NCBI GenBank assembly: GCA_963978905.1
Contig: OZ022256.1
Coordinates: 8,539,501-8,603,500 of the forward strand
Length of the DNA: 64,000 bases
Source: Trichostrongylus colubriformis
Taxonomy: Eukaryota > Nematoda > Chromadorea > Rhabditida > Trichostrongylidae
Direction of reading: 5' to 3'
The position numbers were made by a program, and so were the translations under genes. Shown piece after piece: positions 34,801 through 47,332 of this stretch. Under the pieces are notes generated by a model. The model searched no databases. It was not told the DNA's origin and was given only the letters and a program-made list of their open reading frames with translations. Positions within the stretch are counted from its first letter, which is position 1. Each line of letters begins with the position of its first letter.

Positions 34801-37800
34801 TGCGTAAGACAACCCGTCCACATCAACGAACCCTTAGATTTTCGTACTTGATGCAGAGGGAGGTTATCTCTACGTTTAACCTCCGTCCAAGGGCCCGTGT
34901 AAAACGGGGGTTGAACTACTTCTCTGCTTCTTCCCCCTAAATCTTTTTGAACAAGGTTTCTTTGTTTGCAATTGTTTAATTTTTGATAATTACTACATGA
35001 AGAACCTTTCAGGTCAAACAGTTCAAATTATTGAGAAGTAGCTTATATCACAACTATAAAGCAGTTGTAAAACAAACCTTCCCGAAGTGAACAAGCATGA
35101 GTTTCCCATTGTTCAAAGTGTAGAAGAGTTGAAAAAGTAGAAGAAGGAGAACATTAGTCAGAATACACGCTTGATTCACCAGTCAAAGAGAAACAGGTCC
35201 CCAACAGGTTGTCCATCAAAGACCGGCGGACGTCTATAAATCAAGAAAACTTGAGGGTTGGGCGAGGTCGACGAGTTATCCACCACAGAAAATGCCTTGA
35301 AACTACGGCCTATGTGCCCCCCCCCCCATGCAATTGACCGCAAGTTGCCTTGCCTAACGACCGTCTTCCGATGCATACATCTCCACGCCCCAAAGTGCTC
35401 ACCCAAATTTCTATTGTAATGGCACACATTCTCACCAGTGCAAGTGAAGCCGCCATCGAAGAATCTTTGTCAGGGAGAGGGGCCGTATTTGGCGCTCTGG
35501 GAGGGGAGCCGTAATCTTGAGGTAATCAGTGGTCAACAGAATTTCTCAGGCTGAGGATCCAACGTGTAAAGGGATATGTGATAATATTGACCAAAAGTGG
35601 TCAATCCAATACTAATACATATTTGATTAAACTTTACTAGAAAATCTCGGAGAGCATAGAGAAAGCGGTATGCAAATAGGAAATGAGGTCAGGCACGAAT
35701 TTTGCGAAGGTAAGTGCTCAAACAATATTGTAGAGAGTATAGCGCATTGACAACGCAAAAGATGAATAGGTCAAAGGGCTCGATGTTCCCGTGGTTTTCT
35801 TGGAATGGTGGACTGTGAACAAGTGTCAATCTTCTGCAACCAAACGATATCTTATGCTGTGGTGAGAAGTCGATACTTGATGCCTTGTTCACAGTTCACA
35901 ATTCCAAGACGACCACGGGAATAGTGTACCCTCAAACCTGACGGATTGTCGAGGGAAAGCTCATGCATGACTTTCCCACAGCGAAGGTGCTAGAGATAAT
36001 CGTCCTCCCATTCATCCGCTGGCACCGAAAACACGTGCAAGGGGAACTCCTCCCACGTCCACCGAATAGGCCATGGGGCTCGTCATCTATCCATAGGTCA
36101 CAGCACAGATGAATACTCGAGAAAGTCTTGGATGAAAACGGAAGGTTAGCTGATATGGGCTTCTTCCTTATCCTACTGCGCTTGCAAGCATGTAGACTGG
36201 TGCTCGCGTACCACTATGCAGACCACAAAAGAGTTTCTATTCACATAGAATGTGAATGAAATCATACATGGTGCATCCAACACTGGGGCCAAATAACGCT
36301 GATCGTTGGAATGCCGAGAGCAAAGGATGTGCTTCAGAAGTATCGCAAAAAGAACAAATCTTTTTTTTAGAAAACCGCTTGTAGATCCCACCACTTCGAC
36401 GAAAAAAATGCTCGAAAATTCCACACGAACTAGTTTCTTTGTTCTCGAAATATGGTGTAGTGTAACCACTCCTCAGGAAGCGGCAAGCCCGTTGATTCCG
36501 TCCGCACCCACGAAATTTAGTTTGAAGAAAATTACAACCGTTCCAAGTGAGACACTTCAAAAAAAATTTCGATTTTCCTCGATTGGATTCCCAAGTATAG
36601 CACCAGGCAGCTATTACAAAAACCAGGAGGCCTATAGACTGGGCTAGGAGACTTATTACGAAAACAGTTTACATTACATTGAAAGAATGAGACTTAGTAA
36701 AGTTGCAAGTATTTGAAAGTGTTCAAATTAAATGAAGAAGATGCTGATCGTGGCGTCACTACTGTAATAATGACGCGGCAATCACAGTGGAGAGCTTACA
36801 TGCTCCTGTTTAATCATAAGTTTCCTAATTCATCTTTTTTCATCCTTTATCCATGCCGCATAAGTTGTCGGACTTCGGGCGAGGTTTCCGTTTCGGAACA
36901 TAATTATTGAAAGTTGCTGGCATCTTTTTTTCTTATTTATCGAGTTCGGTCTCAGATAAACGGAGGACTTCAAGTTGTCGTGATTATGAATAGCACTGAC
37001 TGGGTAGGAACCACAAAAATACTGGAACCTGAGGATGAGGGGGGAGTCGTATGGAGAGCCCTTTTGGGGGAGGATCGTATTTTTGACAATATCTCTCGAC
37101 GCCAGGCTTCACGTTGACCGTGGAAAGTGACGATGAGGAAATTAAACGGCTATTTCACCGCAAACAATCAACTTTGAGGAGAATTCTGGAGAGTGAAAAA
37201 TTGCCACTCTTTCACTCAAGGTAAGAAGCCTCCAAGCGGCATAATACGCTCCATTCGTCTACAGGTCATATGTGCTATTGTGTTCCGTCGATTAGTCGAT
37301 TGAAGGTCATGGTACGTGTGAGGAGGTAAAGCTCCTATACTACTAGGTATTGAGAAAACTTCTGGTTGGATTCGCGCATTTACAAGACAATTCCATATCT
37401 GGAATCGCGCTAACAAAGCAACTTACGGATTGCGCTCCTTACAAAGAAAAACAGCCCTTTTTCCACATTAACATAACGTGTTTGAACTGTTAAGGCAATT
37501 TTATTTCACAATAAAAAGGGTACTTCTCTGCCGGCTTCATTCTAATGCGGTTCGACAATTACAAATGTGAGCATTGTGAGGGAAGGAGGAAGCGCGTAAG
37601 AAAGAGAGTATTCTTCATGTTTTTCTAAACTGAAATGAGAACGAGCTGCTTGAGAATTCTGATGATCGAGGCGCTTCCTGTAATTATGGAAATAGCAGGG
37701 AGCGATCCACGTTCATATTCAGGGGAGACATCTGAAGATTATTGTCATGCAGGTGTGTAACTATCTCAATAGCTAGGATCGGTCCAAACTTGACAAGAGA

Positions 37801-38319
37801 GGCTGCGCATCCTGAAGCAGTAATGACACGCAACCGCATTCTTCAAAAATTTCTCAAAATTTGTATCGGTCGCAGACTGGAGCACTCTCTCGTCCGCCAT
37901 CCTCGCCAAAGCTAGCTCTAACAAGCCCATATTCTTTAAGACATATAGATGCTTTTTCAAGTGCACAGTGTTCAGGAAGAGTGGAGGCCTGGGTCAACTA
38001 TTCACTTTTTTGTACATGACAAATTGGAAGGCCTCCACTAAAATGCTACAATCGAGGGAGATCTATTACATGTGCGGTCCGAGCCGAGTTACACCGCCCG
38101 AATACAAAGCTGCGTAAAGCGGCCAAAGTCCTCTTACAGCCTAATATTTCCATATTACCTATATATTCTACATAATAAATGCATACCTGTTGCCACAAAC
38201 ATTACGAAGAATGCACTTCTGAATACTCTTAGTCTGGATGTTGCAATAACGCATAGAACAAACACATAGAAGGAGGCCAGTGAAAGTTCGATTACAGTCT
38301 GCAATACGTTGATCGCCAT
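31822..38319 (-). CDS. Receptor A, unit 2: intact nematode 7TM chemoreceptor (Srg/Srv-like)
   Basis: Six minus-strand exons join to 309 codons including the stop: 38187-38319 (ATG, TM1), 33942-34141 (TM2-TM3), 33668-33820 (TM4), 32673-32816 (TM5), 32493-32615 (TM6), 31822-31995 (TM7 and tail). Every intron is GT-AG. The ATG lies four bases after TTTCAG, consistent with a trans-splice or 5'-UTR acceptor. Landmarks: ASFYVFVLCVIA in TM1, VNRYAAICLM at the end of TM3, LWIRRNLW before TM4, YTLLVFLFTMLSC in TM6, FYWINDAMLSIPP and LLSSDLR in TM7, and a basic tail. Length fits nematode serpentine receptors (roughly 300-350 residues). It should be a sensory-neuron membrane receptor for an unknown ligand. 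All lesions seen in the unit 1 copy are absent. Intron 1 (4 kb) holds a 1.7 kb unit 2-specific block. The class name within the superfamily is uncertain. Confidence 0.85.
36330..38045. other. 1.7 kb unit 2-specific block in intron 1 of receptor A
   Basis: Unit 1 runs from about 6640 to 6712 where unit 2 has this block. No transposase or RT is recognised and no clear terminal repeats are seen. The frame at 36306-36647 resembles nothing known. It could be a non-autonomous insertion or sequence deleted from unit 1. Confidence 0.5.
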
Positions 38320-40687
38320 TTTTCTGAAACAAAGAGAGTAGTGTACGCTATGGACAGGGCTTTCCTAGGGCCTTGTGAGGGCGTAACTGATAATTTTGTG
38401 CTACTAAATAGCCTGAACATTTATTAACGATGTTTATCTGTCTTGCGATTCTTCTTCAATGGTATAAAACAATGGTTTACTTAACGGTAACTAGTGGTAA
38501 CGGTAATGGTATAATTGCTATTGAAGTGTCATATTTGACGATGACAGAGATAATTATAATTCTGTTGTCTTAAATTGAGGGAACCTAGTGGCAATTATTA
38601 GCTGGCCAGGAGTCTTCCGTAAATGGCGTCTAACACACAACCGCTTTCGAATTGGCCTCCTTGACGATGACAGGAGTCCTTCTTCCCGGCTGTATCATGT
38701 AAAATCACTGAAAGTGACGCGGTCACTAGTAGTAAACAGCCTTTCCCAGTACTCGGTCTGCTATAAAGGTGGTGGTACGTGTACAGCCAAATCGTAGTAT
38801 TAGGGTTAAGAGCAGCTCAAGTATCAAACAAGTTCCGCCTTTGACGGTGATAGATGGTGCTGCTGTTTAACTAGCAGGGGAATTCGCCCGTCACACTGAG
38901 TTTAATGACTTGATTTTTGCTAGCGTCTTATTTTTGTCGCAGCCTGCAATGCGAAAGTTGTTACAAGATTGCTGGCTAATAAGCGGAAGCTTTGATCTCG
39001 TGTGGAACTCTAGGTCACATTCTATGCTTCACGGGAGTATACGCCATTTCCTTACACTGCCGAAACCCCTATCAGCTTAACTCAACTTCTTAATGGTTTA
39101 TTTACCGAAGCTTATCAGCAGTCTCTCGTATAAGCTGTTGAGCCCGCCGGCCGACTCAACAGCTCGGCGTCAAGTCATGAATCGGCGTCAAGTCATGAAG
39201 CTGAAAGCTAAGGCTCTAGGTCATCCCATTCAAATATGTACACGATTTCTTATGAATTTAGGGCCATTTTAGCAGGGCACTGGTGTAGGATGATGGTAGT
39301 GTAGTACGCTGTTGCTGTGTGCATCATTCTATCCTAGACTTGCGCTTCCGCAAGAAGACGGAGTACCTTAACGCACTCCTTCCGACCAAACTCAATTCTT
39401 TGAACAAAGTTCGGCTGACATTTGATTGAAGGGTGCCGCGCTTTCTCGGGCTAAGCTTGATGCCGCTCAATAGAATTAGCTACGGACGCTTTACACGCCT
39501 CATTCCAACAAATAAGTTATTCCGACAAAGATGCGAAATTTTCATTCCTAGGTGTGCCTGAAATTCGGTCTCTATGTAAGCATATCTAATATCTACTGAA
39601 ACATTCGGCTTCATGGTTCGGAAGCGATATTTATTTATTTATTCGATTCACCAAGTGATGCGCACAAGTGTAGGTCGATAATCTTTGGGAATACAGACCA
39701 TGACAAAACGATATCAGCAAATCAATGACCACGTGAAACGTGTGAATGCTACAGGTACGGTCAACACATCAATAGTGAATTGAGGAGCAGTTTGAGGGGG
39801 CTGCGCTCAAATTAAGAAGCTGACAGAAAACAAAATATCGTAAAGGATCACAGTTTCATGAAAGTTCTGTCTACACGCTCTGAAATACCTTGGTAGTTTC
39901 AGTGATATTAAAGCATATCTATACATGGGTATGGAACAGAATAAGCTATAAAAGTATTGCTCAGCTGAAAAAATCACAGATATCCGTAGCTTCAGTTAGT
40001 TTTACTGCACCTACTTTGTTTCCACTGATGGTTTCTCAATAGATACTGCCACTGGTAACAACGAATATCAACTCGTGCGGAACAGAGGAGGAAGGCGATT
40101 CAGTGCCTATCAAAGAATTGCCTGTGTTGATACGTTAGATCGAATCTATTGAAAAACCCACGATAATTTCAAGGATGATACAGACAAAGTGCTTCATGAA
40201 TCACAATCTTTATGGCCGGAGACGTCCGGAATAGTAATTTGTTCTTGACATGAGAATAAAGTGAAGTGACGGTTTCGTTCAATCATCTCTTGTTCACTAT
40301 TGAAGATGAGTAGTTTGGTAGCTCGTTGACGGCGAATGAAGACATGATACATATCATTGCGATGGTAAGGAAATGCTAATATGAAATGCACAAAAAAGTT
40401 AGATGCAATCCCTTGCGAAGGCGGATGTGTTTCTCGGCCTGTCCCTCTGCTGATAAGTCGACTGAAGACACATTGATGTGAATATATATATTTATTTATC
40501 TATTATTTATATTTTTATTTATTCATTTATTTATGTGAAACTATAGTTGAGACAACGCCTCTCGCTGGTGACTACCAAGGAATTGGAGTGTTGAGGTTCT
40601 CTCACATGTACAAAAGAGCTGAATTCTGAATTGGCTTTCTTGAGCTAGACAAGTACTTCCTAATATATTTTCCTTTTTACACCTGTA
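38320..40687. other. Non-coding stretch, unit 2
   Basis: Collinear with about 6973-9340 of unit 1. It includes the decayed counterpart of the 8621-8890 frame (about 39985-40240), a 17 bp tandem duplication of CGGCGTCAAGTCATGAA near 39160-39200, and an ATTT-rich simple repeat near 40485-40530. Confidence 0.5.
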
Positions 40688-40747
40688 GCAATGGAGTTCC
40701 CGTTACATGAGGTAATAGCAATGGAGTTCCCGTTACATGAGGTAATG
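40688..40747 (+). repeat. 30 bp tandem duplication
   Basis: AGCAATGGAGTTCCCGTTAC followed by ATGAGGTAAT occurs twice in a row here; unit 1 (near 9325-9355) has one copy. Confidence 0.85.
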
Positions 40748-43447
40748 AGCAATTCTGCCAGTTTTAGATACAGCATTGTTTGTATGAAGCTTTTGATTCA
40801 AAGCTTACGCGCTGTGCATAACGCTTTCATACCTACCTGCAACCAAAGGAGGTATGGAAAGGTCCATGCCACTTGAAAATTCAATAATTTTTTTTCAAGT
40901 AAAATTAGTTCGTACATCAAGAATGCCACTACCTATCTTATTTTCTTTCATGGTGAATCCTTATACACATTTTCATGAGTTTTGTCTGCTGCGCTCCTCT
41001 TGTTATCATATTGAGAGCGCAACGACTCTCTTAGAGCGTCTGCAGTCCGAGAGTCGATAGAGCTGATGAATAAGTGGAATAATGGAATAGGATTCAAGGA
41101 ATGTGCCTAAGTTGCTTTATTCGGATGGCTAACTTGAACTTCTCACGAAGCTATAAATGTCATGGAATTTCCATCTATTAGAAACTTATCCATGTGAAAA
41201 AAACATTTTTCCTTCGAAGAATCACACAGCGATTTCGTTGTGATGCATATAGCAGTCAAAAAGTCCGAAAGAATTCACTTAAAGTCTGAACAGTCACTGA
41301 AGCTCTACAATTGAACGAGATGATTGTAATTGTAGTGGGAGCGAGTGGCAGTCGATGAAAATGATATGAGCCCTCCAAGTTTTTAAGGGTGATAAGTGGA
41401 ATAGTTTGTGTGTACGAAAGAACGAATGGTTATTGCAACTAAGCGTCAGAGTCAAAGGAAATGGAGCAATATGCTCTAAAAGACGTATTCTAGCTCCTTC
41501 ACAGATACTTCAGGGTTTCATTCCTCTTTATATAACTCTTCTAGATAAAGTACATGGATAGAATCTCGAAAGGAACCGAGAAATTCCCTTTGATCCGAAG
41601 CACAAATCGATAAATTGAAGAAGAGCAACACGTTTGTTTTCCCGCCACGCAACATTTCAACACCCGTCGGGGTGAAAAGAGCAGTTCAATTTTTGGTTCC
41701 CATACTGAGTTGCTTCGCACTCTGCGTCCCTCACCACTTCATCGTGGCCTCTTTATACCCAAAACCTTTAGCGTCCACACCCATTCGGACAACAAACCCC
41801 GTCTCCCGTCACTTTGAATAGCTCTATCTCAGCTCGATTCTTGTGTTTTCGCGCGAAACTTTGCATTGGTCCTAAGCAAGCAAATCATCATAAATATATA
41901 GGTAACAAATGAAAGTGAATTCCGGTGAACAATTCTCAACCCTACCCTTCGCAGACCGTCAACACTCCGGAATGAAGACGCGCGAAGCGATAGCTGAGCG
42001 CAAGAGGGGTCGTGTCAGCTAAGTTTCAGAGCAATTAAAAGATTAGTTCACGGAAAAAATGACGCCCTTTGTTACCCATACAGTTATGGCGTATTAGTCT
42101 AGTAAGGGCCACATGCAAAGTTTCACGCTAAAAATTATGGATTCGGCTATGATACAGCTCCCCAATTTCTCGGACGAAAGGCGGAGCCTCCCATGAGAAA
42201 GTGCCATTTTGTGTAGCGGAACTCTCGCTGAAGAACGCGCTCTAGGGCGCTATTGCAATCCTAGTGCTTCACGAACTGCAAGCTTTAGTGGCCGAGTTGC
42301 CCGCTAGCGGTGGGCAGAGAAGGAGGACCTGATTTAGTCTATGATATGTTCACCAAGTGAAGCAGCAAGGGAAAAAAAACAAGTGACTTAGCGAAAAGGA
42401 ATAAGAGCGAAGAAATACCAATAACGCGTTTATGCTAGGAACAAGCTAATGTTTCACACTCGGCCATGGCAAGGCGTCGTGTATGCTATTGCTGAATTAT
42501 GTATAGGTGGATACTGTAGGCTAAAATAGCCCTCTCCGGCTGTCCTCAAAGTCTATTCAATGCGATTGCAAAAAGAATCACATAGTCATGCATGTGAATG
42601 AAACTAATGAGAATAGCTATTGAATAAAACTAAATAAAGAAATTGAAGAAAAGGGAATGATGCGTGGCTCTGGTTTGTGACTCTCAATATTCCATTTATC
42701 ATAACGAGGCATCTAAGGATGGTGATTTCGATGCGCAGTAATTGGTAAAGGTCGTGGGCAGCGTTTTCAGACAAGCTATTGATGTAGTGGTGGGAGACGC
42801 GCCAATGCCAATAGCGTGAATGGAGTTTCTTCGCCGTGTTTTGGGCTGCCTTCAAGCTCTGCGGTGGTGCCTGCGTGTCTACCGGTGGCGCGGAAGGGTT
42901 GCGCCTTCAAGAAATGGGCTTGACGCTTGATAAACCAGCGTTCGGCTGCTGTATAGTAAAAAAAATTCCCGAAAATCCACATTGCATCCGTTGCCTTCAA
43001 GATTCTGCGAAGCTGTGCGAGTGGCTGGTTGGCTCAAAGCTAAGGAGATAATATGAGTCTCTCGGGCGCGGCTCCCTCCATATCTGAAAGATCCTCTTCT
43101 GATGACGCTTGCATGGCAGGGCAAGCCATGGAGAAGGGTCGAGAAGAGTACGTCCTGACACTTAAACCAAAACCCTAAAGGACTTGATTAGTCATTCGAT
43201 CACCTTTCTCATAAAGTAATCTGGATAGCTTCTTAAGGAAGACTACACCAAAACACCTGAACCCTTCCATTAGAGATATGGGCAGTGGAGCTAGGCACCC
43301 AGACGCACTCCGGGCAACAAACGAAATGACCTCACTCCGAGGCGCTAAAAAGGTGAGACTGGCACCCATTCAGAAGCCCTTGAATGGAAGGAGTTTGGTA
43401 GCCAAGGAGCGGTTAGAAGCTCCACTGTGGAGTTGGAAGGATGTAAC
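40748..43447. other. Non-coding stretch, unit 2
   Basis: Collinear with about 9350-11992 and then 15311-15690 of unit 1. The 11993-15310 block is missing at about 43038. No conserved frame was recognised. Confidence 0.5.
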
Positions 43448-43597
43448 TGTTGTGTACGCAGTGCTGTGTGGACTGCTTTATTGAGTTCGGAGACGACAGG
43501 ACAATGAACTGAACTTTACTCCATTCTAGAGGCTTATATAACCGACTTGTTTTGAAAACAACATTTGATACACATGTGATAGTGGAGGGATACAACA
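43448..43597 (+). mobile_element. 150 bp solo LTR or TRIM-like insert
   Basis: The insert begins TGTTGTGTAC and ends GATACAACA, so it has TG...CA ends with extended inversion, and is flanked by GTAAC (43443-43447) and GTAAT (43598-43602), a 5 bp duplication with one change. Unit 1 has the uninterrupted site at about 15697. A TATATAA box is present near 43537. Its small size suggests a solo LTR of a compact LTR element. Confidence 0.65.
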
Positions 43598-45705
43598 GTA
43601 ATCATTAATGACATCACTGAAATTGGTCCATGGGGCCATAGCCATAATCAGACATCCGAGGCCTGAAAGGAAAAAAACTTGCGAGGTCCCAAAAGCAGCG
43701 GATCCCAGGACGGAGTGAGATTATCGCTGTGGAAAAGAAGGCCACCAAAGTGTAATACTGAAGAAAACTAGGAAGGATTGCGGGCCACCGCAGGGAGAGC
43801 ATCTCACTATAAAGACTATTTTTACCTAATTATAGAAGGGAAAAAGAATCCCCTTCGCCTCCACTACGGCTTGGGCAAAAGCATACGTCTGAGTGTGCAG
43901 ACTAACCTCTCGCAGATCCCTTCAAGGTCTCAGATTGCGATTTTTCATATGATAACCTCCGCCCATCTCACTGCAAAAGTACTCGAATTGCGCTTGTTAG
44001 AATAAGACATAATTTCTGTCAAAGCATGGACTGCAGTGCTAAAAATCGAAATCCACCGATGAAAATTGGTCACATCAGGTGGAGATGAGCCGTAACGTAG
44101 CACTATACAAACTGGGACTGCTGCTATACATCATCAGATGAGATTTACTTGAGTATTCTTAGTATGATGTGAACTCATGTGGTAATAAAACGAACCTGAA
44201 CAACAAAATAAACGAGCAAACAAACTTGAATTATATCTTGACAATGTTAGTTGTAATACCGCTTTATTAAGCGTCATTAAGAGCGGCTGAAAAAAACAAT
44301 AAAAGCGTGACGAGTACAGAGATTCTAAAAATAACCATCTCAGAATACTACAAAATTAGCTACAGGCCATCCCATGGGATTTGAATGACGCAAGCAAAGG
44401 TGACGAAAGACGAGGGAAAGGTTGAGCGTGCAACGTAATGTTCCTAGCTCTTATCACTAGATCGCTCAGAAAGTATCCACCGCTTTGAAATGCCTAAATT
44501 CGGAAGGTGATACTTCCGTTTAGATGCATATGTTTGCAACGGGTTCGAGCTTCTCTCTGATGCACTTGCTTGCCACGGATTCTAACTTTTCTCTTCTTGA
44601 AACCTTACCACAGATGTTAGTTTGATTCATTTAATACCTACTCCACCTAACATTCTTGCTCGCATGAAAGAAAAAAATTTGATTATATCAAAACAAAAGC
44701 GATCAGAGTCAACAATTCCTTAGCCTTTAACTGGATCTCAATTATTCATTGGGAAACTTGTTTCCTCAGGATCTAAAAAGGCGATCTTGGCATCTTTCTC
44801 TTCTTGGGACCATATATCTCCTTACAGACTTACTTCAAAATGACAAAACTGGTAGTCAGTATTGGTCACATCCAAGATTGGCAATGAATACAGTAGAACT
44901 CTTGTACACGATTTCGTACAATTTTTTAGTGTGTGCGGAGGATTTATACTGTTCATAGAAGGAGGACATTTTCCTTCCAATCTCTGATTAGTTTTGCAGT
45001 AGGGCTAAACTGCTGTGAAGGAGTTGGTTGTTGAAAATTGTGGTAGAATACGCTGAGGATAGTTCATGAAAAATGATCGAAAGTTGCATCATTTTGTACC
45101 AATTCTCTTTAGACCTTGAATTTGCAGGGCTACACTCCTATTACCCACGGCTTCGCAGAGTCCCTTCCAAAGCTGATCGTCATATTCCGAAAAAAATTTG
45201 ACGTATTTCCAAAGAGCTCTGAGGCACCTGATACAAGCATCGGAAAATAGTGGTTTCCTATGGTTTCAAACAACGGCCTGACAGCGCTCTTCTGGAAAGC
45301 GAGGCTGAGACTTCATACAGAAAAAGTGCAGCTTTTTTCCCAATGGAGTGGCACCTACATGACCCATAAAATTGAAAGCTAAAATTATGAAAAAACACGA
45401 GGAAATTATGAGTGTGTGCGGTGGGAACTTTCATTCGGACCAGGACTAGAATTGGTGTTCCTGGTGACTGGGACCTGCTAGTCAGTTTCTGCTAGTATAG
45501 TTTCAAACACTATCCCTCGTCACATCTTCAGTGGTGTACATGGTTATGTTTCTAGTAACAACAAATAAATAGGTAAGTAAACAATTGACTGTGATGTGAC
45601 ATGCATATGACCTAGCACAATATAATACGTACAAGGCAAGAAGTAGTATAAAATACAACCGCGGTCTCATCTTCACGGAAATGCGTCAAAAAATCGAAAC
45701 GGAGC
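43598..45705. other. Non-coding stretch, unit 2
   Basis: Collinear with about 15697-18590 of unit 1 but lacking the RTE endonuclease fragment and the MITE. About 80 bp near 44152-44240 is specific to this unit. No gene was recognised. Confidence 0.45.
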
Positions 45706-45958
45706 AAATTCCAACTTCTCTCTTCGTGGAACCTCGGCATTGATATTATTTTGAAACTTGTTCTGTTATGCCAACGAGGTTGATAGGTGGAATGTTTATT
45801 GGCGGCCTAACGTTTCGACCAGATTCTTCCTCAAAGGCCCACTCCACCACCGCGCGAGTGGAACGCCGCCACTCCGTGTAAGTTGTCGTCAGTGTTTCAC
45901 TGACGACAACTGAATAAACATTCCACCTATCAACCTCGTTGGCCCAATAGAACAAGTT
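45706..45958 (-). mobile_element. Short Penelope-like terminal remnant with inverted arms
   Basis: A 12 bp target duplication TCGAAACGGAGC flanks it (45694-45705 and 45959-45970); unit 1 has one copy near 18580. The arms TGCCAACGAGGTTGATAGGT (about 45770) and its complement (about 45930) are inverted, and resemble the arms of the PLE at 28770-29652. The minus strand at 45803-45838 has a hammerhead-like core. It has no coding capacity. Confidence 0.7.
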
Positions 45959-46139
45959 TCGAAACGGAGCGTTTCTGAGACACCAAGAATCGTAAGCCAA
46001 AAATTCCCTATACATCTGGTTCAGCCAGACGTGTTGTATTTTTGAGCTCGACTTTTCTACTTCTTCTTGAATCGCTTTTACAGAACCTGAAGGCTATCTG
46101 TCACCCATAGTGATACCCAAAGGAGTTTTCCTTTGAATA

Positions 46140-47332
46140 TTGGGTTGAGGAATAAGTTCCCGTGGTTTTTCTAACCCTGTTTTTCACACTGCTTCCTTCA
46201 TCCTCCGACGAAGCTTATAAATGTTTTAGACAGAGCTGCTCTACGGAGTGCTACTACCTTTTTTCGATTCCTTCGACTACCCATTATTTATGTGATTTTG
46301 GAAATGAAGTAAGCTGAAAGCAAAAATTGGCACTCTCGACACTTCGCCTTCCTCGTCTGCCGTCGAGACCAAAAAATTAATGCGCATATGTTTTCGATAG
46401 AGCTTTTTCAACTCTACAGAACGGTACTACTTTTTTTCCAGATAGCTCAACTTTTTGCTGTTTTTGAGACTCACAAATGCTGTACTTGCAAAAAAGTGCA
46501 CTTTCGTTATCTCCTCTTCCTCGCCTACCATCGAGATTGGAGAGGATGTGCATATATGCATTCGATAGAGCTTTTTTTTTGCTTTACAAGGTGATACCAC
46601 CGACCTTTTGAATTCTTCCATATTTTAGCTTGTTTTCGAGCATTTTCATCCCATGGTGTCAAAACTGCTCGATTTCGTCTACTTTTGGATGATCTAAAAT
46701 GGCAAAAATTGGTTGGAACAAAAATCGTAGACACTTTCTCGTAGAGCGGAAAGAGCTCTATCGAAAGATACAAAACACTCTGCCAAAAGATCATTATGCA
46801 ATTCCGAATTGAAAAACACGTGAAAGCTTATCCCTACATGCTAAAATATGACAGAATACAAAAGAAGGGTGGTATCATCCTGTAGAGGAAAGAAAGCTCT
46901 ATCGAATGCAGTTATGCAAATCTTCTTCGATCTCGATGGTAGGCGAGGAAGAGAAGATAACCACACTGCACACTTTTGCGAGTACTGCATTTCTGAGTCT
47001 TAAATACAGCAAAAAGTTAGCGATTTGAAGAAAAAGTAGCACCGTTCTGTAGAGCTAAAAAGTTCTATCGAAAACATATGCGCATAAATTTTTTGATCTC
47101 GATGGCAGACGAGAAAGATGGGGTGCGCAAGTGCCTATTTTTCGCCTTCAGCTTACTTCATTTCCAAACCTCATAAATATTAGGTAGTCGAAGGAATAGA
47201 AAAACAAATAGCAGTATTTTGTAGAGCAAAAAAAGCTCCATCGAAAACATATACAAGCTTCGGCGAAAGATGAAGGAAACAATGTGAAAAACGGGGTTGA
47301 AAAAAACCGCAAGGACTTATTCCTCATCCCAA
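46140..47332. mobile_element. Foldback element, 1.2 kb near-palindrome with internal sub-repeats
   Basis: The two halves, about 590 bp each, are inverted copies. The outer ends TTGGGTTGAGGAATAAGT and ACTTATTCCTCATCCCAA are flanked by TA (46138-46139, 47333-47334). Unit 1 lacks it near 18757. Each arm carries a motif of about 170 bp repeated about three times, recognisable by TCGATAGAGCTTTTT followed by CTCTACAGAACGGTACTAC (near 46235, 46400 and 46568, with reverse copies at 46740-47230). No transposase was recognised. TA target and terminal inversion suggest a Tc1/mariner-mobilised non-autonomous element. Confidence 0.85.

Noticed and set aside
40485..40530. Possible origin or matrix attachment from ATTT-rich run
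   Set aside because: A simple repeat alone is not evidence for either.
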